Shown piece by piece: positions 25,465-32,746 of a stretch of 64,000 nt of DNA (its first letter is position 1; the number at the start of each line of letters is the position of its first letter). The notes under the pieces are model-generated. The model was not told the origin of the DNA. It made no database searches and was given only the letters and a program-made list of their open reading frames with translations. Source of the DNA: CAVQBP01 sp963723205 (GTDB lineage: Bacteria > Bacteroidota > Ignavibacteria > Ignavibacteriales > Ignavibacteriaceae); assembly GCA_963723205.1 (NCBI GenBank), contig CAVRQC010000035.1, positions 1 through 64,000 of the forward strand. Reading direction: 5' to 3'. The translations under genes were made by a program, and so were the position numbers.

Positions 25465-25719
25465 CTATGAGAATTTTATTTCAAGTTCATTTTTTACCGA
25501 TTCTGCAACTTCTTCAGCAGATCCTTCACGTTCTTCTTCTTCACTCCACTTCCATTGAGCAAGATAATTGTCTTCGTCCATTAAACCCTGTTCTTTTGCA
25601 GAACTGTCAATTTTTGCCATAAATTTTGCAGGCATTTCAACTTTAACTTCATCAAAATCGTCCCATGCTTTTACCTGCGACGGAATATCCTGCCAATATA
25701 AAACTTGATAAAAAGCCAT
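25465..25719 (-). CDS. small 'virulence factor' (PF13769-type) protein
   Basis: The 84-residue protein begins FYQVLYWQDIPSQVKAWDDF, then PAKFMAKIDSSAKEQGL and DNYLAQWKW. This is the pattern of the small domain named 'virulence factor' in databases, although the name carries little meaning. In my recollection the family recurs next to corrinoid methyltransferase and split-methionine-synthase genes in other bacteria, which fits its place between the corrinoid protein and the homocysteine methyltransferase here. It is acidic at the C-terminus and has no signal peptide. No clear ribosome-binding site precedes the ATG. An accessory role in the methyl-transfer complex is inferred from context. Confidence 0.72.
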   Translation of the reverse strand: MAFYQVLYWQDIPSQVKAWDDFDEVKVEMPAKFMAKIDSSAKEQGLMDEDNYLAQWKWSEEEEREGSAEEVAESVKNELEIKFS

Positions 25720-25780
25720 AGCATACTTTCAAAAATATTTTGGTTATTGCTTTTTCAGATTTTCAGCATAATTATTATTA

Positions 25781-26419
25781 TTATTTTTCGACTAATTTAA
25801 GGAATAGATCAACAGCACTGCTTGCATCAGAGCCATAACCATCGGCACCAATTTCATCGGCAAACATCTGGCTAACCGGTGCTCCCCCGATTGCCATTTT
25901 AACATCATTTAATCCTTTTTCTTTAAAACCGTCTATAATTGTTTTCATATATGTCATTGTTGTAGTTAACAATGCACTCATACCTACGATATTCGGTTTA
26001 AATTTATCGGCAGCTGCTAAAAATTTTTCAAGACTCTGATCAACGCCTATATCGTGAACTTCGAAACCGGCACCTTCAGCCATCATGCTAACCAGGTTTT
26101 TGCCGATATCATGCAAGTCACCTCTAACCGTACCTATAAGAAGAACACCAGCAGGCTCAATATTGGAATCTTTTGCAGAAAGTAAAGGTTTCAATACTGC
26201 CATTCCTGCTTTCATTGCTCTTGCAGCGATTAAAACTTCGGGGACATATAAAACATTATATTTAAAATCCTCTCCAACAACACTCATCCCGGCAATCAAG
26301 CCCTCATTCAATATTTCCTGGGCTGTTTTTCCTTCAGCTAAAGCATCTTTTGTCATCTGTTCAACTTCTTTAGCTTTTCCCTCATAAAGATATTGGTTCA
26401 TTAAAGCATAATCAGGCAT
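25781..26419 (-). CDS. cobalamin (corrinoid)-binding methyl carrier protein
   Basis: The 212-residue protein has the two-part structure of MtaC/MtbC/MtgC-type corrinoid proteins: a helical cap domain (1-90, with GMSVVGEDFKYNVLYVPEVL typical of the methionine-synthase B12 cap) and a Rossmann B12 domain (about 91-212). The base-off/His-on signature GTVRGDLHDIGKN places the cobalt ligand at His103, and VGMSALLTTT and IGGAPVS follow as the expected Ser/Thr and Gly loops. It carries the methyl group between the donor-side methyltransferase (UroD-type, next upstream) and homocysteine. An AAGGAG ribosome-binding site lies five bases before the ATG. Confidence 0.92.
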   Translation of the reverse strand: MPDYALMNQYLYEGKAKEVEQMTKDALAEGKTAQEILNEGLIAGMSVVGEDFKYNVLYVPEVLIAARAMKAGMAVLKPLLSAKDSNIEPAGVLLIGTVRGDLHDIGKNLVSMMAEGAGFEVHDIGVDQSLEKFLAAADKFKPNIVGMSALLTTTMTYMKTIIDGFKEKGLNDVKMAIGGAPVSQMFADEIGADGYGSDASSAVDLFLKLVEK

Positions 26420-26571
26420 AAAATCTCCTTATGTTATTACCTTCTTAAAGTAGATATTCAAACCAAACTCGAAATATTTAAATCTTAATTTAAATAAATG
26501 CTTGCATGAATGCATGTTTGTATGATTGCATATTTTACAGTCTGCAATTCGAAATCCAAGATAAAAACTTT

Positions 26572-27618
26572 TTAACGTCTTGCATTAAATTCATTCAGTG
26601 CTTTCTGCATTGCTTGAATATTTTCGCGAGGCATTCCCGGACTGGTTCCACCACCGACTGACAAAATAATTCCCTCACCGCCGCTCTTTTCAAGCACTTC
26701 AATTGTTGCATCAAATACTTCTTCAGGGGTGCCTCTTACACCGATTTCCAAAGGATTCACATTCCCCATCAAACACATTTTGTCTCCTACCCTGCTTTTT
26801 ACTTCTGCAAAGTCAGTTTGTTTACCCCAATTCAACACATTAAAACCGCAATCAGGGAGATATTCGAGGCATGCATTAATATCGGCATCATTATGATAAA
26901 TTTTCACCCAATCTTTTGGGAAAGCATCACATATTTTTTTTAAATATGGATGTGCAAACTCCTTATAATGATCTTCATTTATAAATCCCACAATATCATC
27001 AAGTATAAAAATACCTTCAACTTTATCTCCCATAATTTTAGCCTGAGCTTTCAGCCAGTCAATAATTAAATTTGTACTAAGATCGATCAACTTATGAGCA
27101 TAATCAGGTTTCTCCATTAAATCGAACATAAAGTCTGTAGTGCTCCGGACAAAACCTGCTGTACAAAGCGGACCTCTTGAAGTTACGATTGGAAGAATAT
27201 GGCCCGCATCAAAGATTCGCTGTTTTTGCATTTTGATACGATGCAAAGTCATGGCCATAAAAGCATCATTTTCAACTTCGTATTCGGGAAATGAATCAAT
27301 ATCTTCAATATGAAAAAGAGTATGATATTCACTAGGGGTATTATCCTGCCAGAACTTTATTTTAGTTCCAAGTGCAGATGGTTCTGCAGCCATCCCATAT
27401 TCCATCCACCATGAAGGAACAAATATAATTTCCGGATACTCTTCATGAATTTTTAAGTTAGACTGAAACCATAATTCAGGATCTAAATAATAATCCATAT
27501 GGTTTATTCCGAGATAGCCGGGTATCCACGGACTGTCTATAATTAGCGCCAATGGAATTTTATCAAGCTTTTCTAATCTTGCTGCTTTCTTAAAAGTTTC
27601 CCACTGTTCAGGTTTCAT
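26572..27618 (-). CDS. uroporphyrinogen decarboxylase-family methyltransferase
   Basis: The 348-residue TIM-barrel protein belongs to the UroD superfamily branch that contains MtaA/MtbA/CmuA and many corrinoid methyltransferases, not to HemE: it lacks the HemE N-terminal substrate motif and sits in a corrinoid operon. Visible features are LDDIVGFINEDHYKEFAHPY (about 206-225), VKIYHNDADINACLEYLP (238-255), FNVLNWG (259-265) and MGNVNPLEIG. In MtaA/MtbA the zinc motif is HxCG; here the matching position reads H242-N243-D244, so the zinc site or substrate differs. It probably demethylates an unknown methyl donor onto the corrinoid protein, or receives a methyl from it. Confidence 0.82.
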   Translation of the reverse strand: MKPEQWETFKKAARLEKLDKIPLALIIDSPWIPGYLGINHMDYYLDPELWFQSNLKIHEEYPEIIFVPSWWMEYGMAAEPSALGTKIKFWQDNTPSEYHTLFHIEDIDSFPEYEVENDAFMAMTLHRIKMQKQRIFDAGHILPIVTSRGPLCTAGFVRSTTDFMFDLMEKPDYAHKLIDLSTNLIIDWLKAQAKIMGDKVEGIFILDDIVGFINEDHYKEFAHPYLKKICDAFPKDWVKIYHNDADINACLEYLPDCGFNVLNWGKQTDFAEVKSRVGDKMCLMGNVNPLEIGVRGTPEEVFDATIEVLEKSGGEGIILSVGGGTSPGMPRENIQAMQKALNEFNARR

Positions 27619-27690
27619 TTGTTTCGTCCTTTTTATTTACCTATGTGCCAATCCCATTAATTATGATTACCGCATAAAATTGTTAATTAA

Positions 27691-28014
27691 TTAAGATAGG
27701 AATATTTCATCATCTGTAATTTTCAATTCTATTTCTGCAGCATCAGCTGCTTCCTGGAGAGCAGATTTCAACATTACAACAGGATCTTTACCCACATCAA
27801 GTCTCCTCATCAATCCCTCACCTTTTTTTGTGCCAACCACGAGCATAATTTTTAGCCCTTTACGTTTACAGGAAATTCTTGTTCCATCTTCAAGTTTTAC
27901 ATTCATCGGTTTAATAAACGCATCAGTATAATGAACACCAATACCAGATTTATCAAGGAAGGCCGGCGGCAGTTTTTCTTTGGCTTCTTTATTTATATCG
28001 CAAATTTTAATCAC
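27691..28014 (-). CDS. conserved-looking small protein of the corrinoid operon, unknown
   Basis: About 107 residues, not recognised. I start it at the GTG at 28014, which lies eight bases after AAAGGAG; a TTG at 28020 is only two bases from that site. The protein has no signal peptide or membrane helix, has a Gly/Lys-rich VVGTKKGEGLMRRLDVGKDP central stretch, and ends in a helix and strand (QEAADAAEIELKITDDEIFL). Its placement between the activation-domain protein and the UroD-type methyltransferase, in the same direction and with short gaps, implies a function in corrinoid methyl transfer. Confidence 0.62.
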   Translation of the reverse strand: MIKICDINKEAKEKLPPAFLDKSGIGVHYTDAFIKPMNVKLEDGTRISCKRKGLKIMLVVGTKKGEGLMRRLDVGKDPVVMLKSALQEAADAAEIELKITDDEIFLS

Positions 28015-28086
28015 CCGCAATACTCCTTTACTAATACTAAAATTTATTATTAAAAAAACTTATAACTTTCTGATATTTTAAATTTA

Positions 28087-29388
28087 CTATCTTTCATTCA
28101 TAAATTCAGTTTTAAAGAGCTTGTTTTCATATTGTGCCAAAGCATAATGCAAGACTTCCAACACAAGCCCCCATTTATGTGCACGGCTCTCAGATTTACA
28201 ATAGCAGCCTTCCGGAGAAAACTGATATTGCCAGTTTAAAATCTCATTAATTGATTTACCAATTAAAGGTTTTTCATTCTCAATATTATTCATAATTGAT
28301 TCGGAATCATTAATATACTCACACATGAATTTATAACCATCATTTTCCCCGGCAGGACTGCAGCTCATCGAAATTATTTTATAAGAATCTTCAGGGGGAC
28401 TTAATTTAACAAAATAATCAAACTCAATTAAACGTCCCATATTTGAACATGTTGTTCCTTCATACCTGAATTTAGCTTCAATAGAATTATCTTTTAATAT
28501 TCTGAATTTAAGTCTGTCTGATGCCCATTTCTGTAGAGCTTTCAAACTTACTTTATATTTTGCATCTTTGCTAAGAATGCCCCGTAAATCAGTTGTTATT
28601 AAATCTTCATAAACTTGTTCATTTTTTTCAGGCTGCAGTTTACTTACATCTTCAATTTGATTCCTGGAATATTTATAAGGAATTCTGCGGTACTGACAAT
28701 TTTTCATAGAACAGGTTGAACACGGAATTAAACCGGAAAGTTTTTTTACTTTATCTAAATGTTTTGTATTTCCGAAAAGAGCCAGTAATGATTTTTTAGG
28801 TTTAAGCATCCCGGTTTCCAGAACCTGAATTTCACCTGGCAGGTCATTCATCCTTTTCTGCTGAATTAATTTCAGGAGTTTATTTTGATCGGTTACTGTC
28901 CAGCCCGGATATCCCGGGCTATAATGAGGTAAAACAGTAAAATTATTTTCATCTGCCCATGCACATAACTGTGCTCCAACCGAAGTAATTAAATGTTCAA
29001 CAACAGCTGAGCCATAAATTTCGAGAAAGAAATATTCATCCGGTTTACCTTCCAGCCATAGCTGATTTGCTTTTTCTTCACATTCTTTGCCGGCACTAAC
29101 CGCAACAAGCACTGCAGCAGAAGCCTGAACTTCAGCCAATTGATTACGCAGCTTTATTGATGAAAGTTCAATATTATTTATTTTAAGTTTTTCATTGGAA
29201 AAATCAATATCGCTCATTTTTAATGCATAGATCCACGGATTCCCATTTTTGCCGTACCATTCTCTTGCCCAATCCGCTAGTTCACGTGATCTTTCTTTAA
29301 GCTCAAAATGATGCGGATATCCCAATAATCGTTTGTATTCTTCTTCTCTTACATTTATATCCGGATTTGTATCAATTAATTCATTCAT
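28087..29388 (-). CDS. MetH activation domain-like protein with Cys cluster
   Basis: In the 433-residue protein, residues about 100-210 resemble the B12-dependent methionine synthase activation domain: an EIYGSAVVEHLITSVGAQLC helix, HYSPGYPGW (about 157-165) matching the SAM-contacting RPAPGYPACPD motif, and VLETGMLKPKKSLLALFG matching the later conserved strand. A CSTCSMKNC-type Cys cluster follows at about 224-232 and may bind an Fe-S cluster or zinc. The C-terminal 200 residues are unrecognised. The start overlaps the stop of the RACo-like gene by four bases. I infer a role in reductive methylation that rescues inactive cob(II)alamin. Confidence 0.72.
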   Translation of the reverse strand: MNELIDTNPDINVREEEYKRLLGYPHHFELKERSRELADWAREWYGKNGNPWIYALKMSDIDFSNEKLKINNIELSSIKLRNQLAEVQASAAVLVAVSAGKECEEKANQLWLEGKPDEYFFLEIYGSAVVEHLITSVGAQLCAWADENNFTVLPHYSPGYPGWTVTDQNKLLKLIQQKRMNDLPGEIQVLETGMLKPKKSLLALFGNTKHLDKVKKLSGLIPCSTCSMKNCQYRRIPYKYSRNQIEDVSKLQPEKNEQVYEDLITTDLRGILSKDAKYKVSLKALQKWASDRLKFRILKDNSIEAKFRYEGTTCSNMGRLIEFDYFVKLSPPEDSYKIISMSCSPAGENDGYKFMCEYINDSESIMNNIENEKPLIGKSINEILNWQYQFSPEGCYCKSESRAHKWGLVLEVLHYALAQYENKLFKTEFMNER

Positions 29389-31058
29389 ACGGCATTATTA
29401 ATATTCAAAGATTCAACAGGATTGAACTGACATCCTTCAACAAAATAATCAAAAAAAGCGGGATCAGTTTCAAGCCTGCAATGATTCACTTTTTTAATAA
29501 GATTTTCTAATTCAGTCCTCTTGGATTTCGATAAAAGTGCAATAGATGCTCCCTCAATTGAAGCATTTCCTATTTGGAGAATTTTTGAATCATCAATATT
29601 TGGAATAAGACCAATTCTTTTAGAAGCTTCTACATCTAAATATCTCCCGAAACCCCCGGCAAGATAGAAGACATCAATATCTTCAAACTTTACTCCATAC
29701 CTATTAAAAACGACATGGAGTCCAGCTACATTTGCTCCTTTTGCCTGCGCAAGTTCATTAATATCATTTTCATTTATAAAAACCTCACGATTATCATTTG
29801 AATAAAGTACTATTTTATTTTCAATGTTAGAATTTAAATCATCGTTTTGTAGAAAACGTCCCAAATGATTAATTCGTTTATATTTAAGAAGTTCACTCAA
29901 AAAATCAATTAATCCTGAACCGCAAATTCCTTCCGGTTCTCCATTATCAATAACTGAGATATTAAAAGTTCCGTCAGGATTCATTTTTACTCTTTCGATG
30001 GCTCCGGGCAATCCCGGCATACCGCAGGAAATTCTTCCACCTTCAAACGCTGGTCCCGCCGGACAGGATGCAGCCAATATTTTATTTTTATTTCCCAGAA
30101 TTAGCTCTGTATTGGTTCCAATATCCATAATAGCTATTAAACGATCTTCATTTGCAATATCAACAGCAAGCATACATGCAGCTGTATCTGCTCCAACATG
30201 ACCGCTAATTATCGGCAGTCCATAAATACGTGCTTTAGGACTAACCGGCAGCTTCAATCTTTTAGGAAGTCCGGTTAAACTTGTTGTCATTCTTTTACCA
30301 TCCCGCATTTCAGTCTCGGTAATTGAACGGTAAGGATTCTGACCAATTGAATATACATTTAATCTGAAAAAGAGATCACGCATAGTGGAATTTCCGGCAA
30401 TAACAACTTCATAAATATTTTTAGGATCAACAGGAAATTCTTCTATGATATGCGTTAAGTAACCTGCAAGCGTTCTTTGTAATAGCTTGCCCCGATGTTC
30501 CGTATCATAATATATTCTTGCCATTATATCGGATCCACCGAACCGTTGAGGATTCTCAAAAGAAGAATCCGCAATTAATTCACCGGTTTCAAGATTTATT
30601 AATCTTACTACAATTGTAGTTGTACCCAGATCAACAGCAAGCCCGTAAATAGGATCATTTGAACGGTCGATTTCTTTACCGTCAATTAAAATACGACCAC
30701 CATCTCTGGTAACCGCAGGATCAATTTTTAACTTTTTATCGTTATATGAAAAATGAATTGCTTTGTTTTCTATTTTCATTCTGCCGCGTCTCATAGTATT
30801 GCATCTTATAGTTCCCGAATCCGTAATAATTTTTGTACGGCAGGATAATCTGAAATTTCCATTCAGGTGAGATTCTTTCTGAACCGGTTCGGACAGGCAT
30901 TCCATTCCTTCCAAAATTTCTACAAGACATTCTTTACACTTTCCCTGTTTCTGACACGAAGTAGGTACACGGATTCCGAAAGATTCTGCATAGTCAAATA
31001 ATGAAGAACCTTTTTCAACATTAAATTTTTGATTATTGAAATATAATTCTACACTCAT
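29385..31058 (-). CDS. RACo-like ASKHA-domain corrinoid activator
   Basis: The 557-residue protein has an N-terminal [2Fe-2S] ferredoxin domain with Cys35, Cys41, Cys44 and Cys73 (C-x5-C-x2-C-x28-C), a linker, and a large ASKHA (actin-like ATPase) domain with phosphate-loop motifs LAVDLGTTTIVVRL (about 144-157), IMDIGTNTELILG and the AGPAFEGG and VFYLAGGFGRYLD signatures. This is the layout of RACo/RamA reductive activators, which use ATP to reduce Co(II) to Co(I) in corrinoid proteins. It is the first gene of the operon and overlaps the next by four bases. The match in domain order and length makes the assignment strong. Confidence 0.9.
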   Translation of the reverse strand: MSVELYFNNQKFNVEKGSSLFDYAESFGIRVPTSCQKQGKCKECLVEILEGMECLSEPVQKESHLNGNFRLSCRTKIITDSGTIRCNTMRRGRMKIENKAIHFSYNDKKLKIDPAVTRDGGRILIDGKEIDRSNDPIYGLAVDLGTTTIVVRLINLETGELIADSSFENPQRFGGSDIMARIYYDTEHRGKLLQRTLAGYLTHIIEEFPVDPKNIYEVVIAGNSTMRDLFFRLNVYSIGQNPYRSITETEMRDGKRMTTSLTGLPKRLKLPVSPKARIYGLPIISGHVGADTAACMLAVDIANEDRLIAIMDIGTNTELILGNKNKILAASCPAGPAFEGGRISCGMPGLPGAIERVKMNPDGTFNISVIDNGEPEGICGSGLIDFLSELLKYKRINHLGRFLQNDDLNSNIENKIVLYSNDNREVFINENDINELAQAKGANVAGLHVVFNRYGVKFEDIDVFYLAGGFGRYLDVEASKRIGLIPNIDDSKILQIGNASIEGASIALLSKSKRTELENLIKKVNHCRLETDPAFFDYFVEGCQFNPVESLNINNAV

Positions 31059-31275
31059 TATTATCTTTATTCAGAGATAGTTACAGGGATAAGAAATTCT
31101 CACTTTCCAAATTAAGCTGATAAATAGGTTTTTATATTGCAGATTAACGAATATTATAAACGAAATGTTAATATAAATATTATATCATTTCAATTAAATA
31201 TAAATAATCAACTAAAAAATAAAAAATTTTAAATTTTAAGTATTTTTGAATAATCAGATATGATAAAATCAGGAT

Positions 31276-31304
31276 AAAAAAAATACCCGGTTGTCCCGGG
31301 TATT
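31276..31304 (-). terminator. rho-independent terminator after the outer-membrane protein gene
   Basis: On the minus strand AATACCCGG (31296-31304) pairs with CCGGGTATT (31282-31290) around a five-base loop and runs into eight Ts. It begins 33 bases after the stop of the gene at 31337. Confidence 0.9.
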
Positions 31305-31336
31305 ATTAATTATTAATTGTAATATTCAATTAAACT

Positions 31337-32632
31337 TTATGGTAAAGCATAACTAACAGATAAATAGGCAAAAGTTGGTCCACCGCCGCCAATATTATTC
31401 AGTCCCTGCCTCAAAACACCTTCATTAACAGTTGCATCCATTGAAAAATCTCCGAATCTGAAACCAACTCCAACAGTAGCTCCATTAGGTCCTACAAATA
31501 AAGTTTGAATTGCTTCATTTTTATCAGAAGGTACAGGAGTTTGGGTTGCCGATGATTCTATAGTCATTTTCGCTGTAGTTGCTACATAACCGAGTCTGCC
31601 AACAAACCAGTCAGTCAGATTCCATTCTAAACCAATGTTCCAAAGAGGAAATACAAGATATGAAGTACTAAGTTCGGGGATTCCAGGAGTTGAAGCAGTT
31701 GTTATACTAGCATTTGCTAAAGATAAACCGCCGGCCAAAAGAATATCTCCAACTGAATAATTAACACCCAGACCAATATTAAATGCTGTTAAGGATGGTA
31801 AATCTGTAGAACGTGTAGAATCACCTAAACCTAAATCCTGCGTCCCCGAAGCTGTTATAAACGTAAATAAAGGGACAAGAGTGACTTTGGAAGATAATTT
31901 AGTAAATAATCTGGCGTTAATCATAAATATAGTTTCACTTACACTGGTTTCCGCACCAATTGCCGGTTTAAAATTAGCACCTGGAAATATCAAAGAAACT
32001 CCGGCATCAAGTCTAATTCTGCTTGTAAAATCAGCCAGAATGCCACCATTAATTCCAAATTGGCTGGCGGTTGCCTGAGTCGAGCCACCAACCGGGGGAT
32101 TTCCTGCATTATTGATTTCATTAGTTGTAGATGCATAAGATAGGCCTAATCCAAAGGCCATTCTTCCCATTCTCATTGTACCAAATAATTCAACATTATT
32201 ATTCAAAGGTACAACAGTCGGACTTATTCCAAGAGTATTGATCCTATTGACAACACCAAGAGAGGAACCAGGAACTCCAGATAATGGATCAGGTGCAGTA
32301 ATTGAGAAGCTCTGAAAATCATTCCTGGATAAAAAACCACCGAGAGTTAAATTATGACCTATACTAAAATTAGCAGCGAAGAACTGCCCTGTACCTCCAG
32401 CTGCAAAATCAGTTGAAGTTCCAGATCCGGAGCCTAGATCACCAAACAAGAAATTATCATAATACGTACCCCACGCTGGGTTAACAGTCATAAAGAATGG
32501 ATCCACAATATAAGGATTAGCACCCATTCCGGATAGCCTTGCAAAACCACCTGTCTTTTTTATTTCCTGCGAGTTAGCAGGTACTATAAAAAGAAAGGAC
32601 AATAGTATCAAAAATATGTATCTGATAAACAT
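31337..32632 (-). CDS. outer-membrane beta-barrel protein, unknown role
   Basis: The 431-residue product has a signal peptide (1-21, ending PANSQ) and an N-terminal GGFARLSGMGANPYIVDPFFM region followed by VNPAWGTYYDNFLFGDLGSG, then alternating strands to the C-terminal FAYLSVSYALP (aromatic end typical of barrels). The N-terminal pattern (GMGANP, VNPAW) is reminiscent of FadL/PorV-like barrels common in the Ignavibacteria, but I cannot assign a substrate. A run of G before the ATG serves as ribosome-binding site. It ends in a strong terminator, so it is a single-gene unit separate from the corrinoid operon. Confidence 0.7.
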   Translation of the reverse strand: MFIRYIFLILLSFLFIVPANSQEIKKTGGFARLSGMGANPYIVDPFFMTVNPAWGTYYDNFLFGDLGSGSGTSTDFAAGGTGQFFAANFSIGHNLTLGGFLSRNDFQSFSITAPDPLSGVPGSSLGVVNRINTLGISPTVVPLNNNVELFGTMRMGRMAFGLGLSYASTTNEINNAGNPPVGGSTQATASQFGINGGILADFTSRIRLDAGVSLIFPGANFKPAIGAETSVSETIFMINARLFTKLSSKVTLVPLFTFITASGTQDLGLGDSTRSTDLPSLTAFNIGLGVNYSVGDILLAGGLSLANASITTASTPGIPELSTSYLVFPLWNIGLEWNLTDWFVGRLGYVATTAKMTIESSATQTPVPSDKNEAIQTLFVGPNGATVGVGFRFGDFSMDATVNEGVLRQGLNNIGGGGPTFAYLSVSYALP

Positions 32633-32746
32633 ATAGAACCCCCGATGATTGTTAATGATTTTATTTAGAAGGACTCATAATTTTATCGAAACGTAAAAGT
32701 TTTAAGATTAAAAGTCAACAAAAAACAAATTTTCATGAATAATGCT

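Noticed and set aside
26495..26535. Repeated TGCATG-like strings before the corrinoid protein gene on the map
   Set aside because: Short irregular repeats without constant spacing; could not be tied to a CRISPR, an operator or a riboswitch.
23624..31058. Idea that the YdjM-like gene belongs to the corrinoid operon
   Set aside because: A 166-base gap with a hairpin separates them and the protein has no link to methyl transfer.
31059..31336. Possible cobalamin riboswitch upstream of the RACo-like gene
   Set aside because: No B12-box (GCCACTG) or the expected paired elements were found on the minus strand in this stretch.
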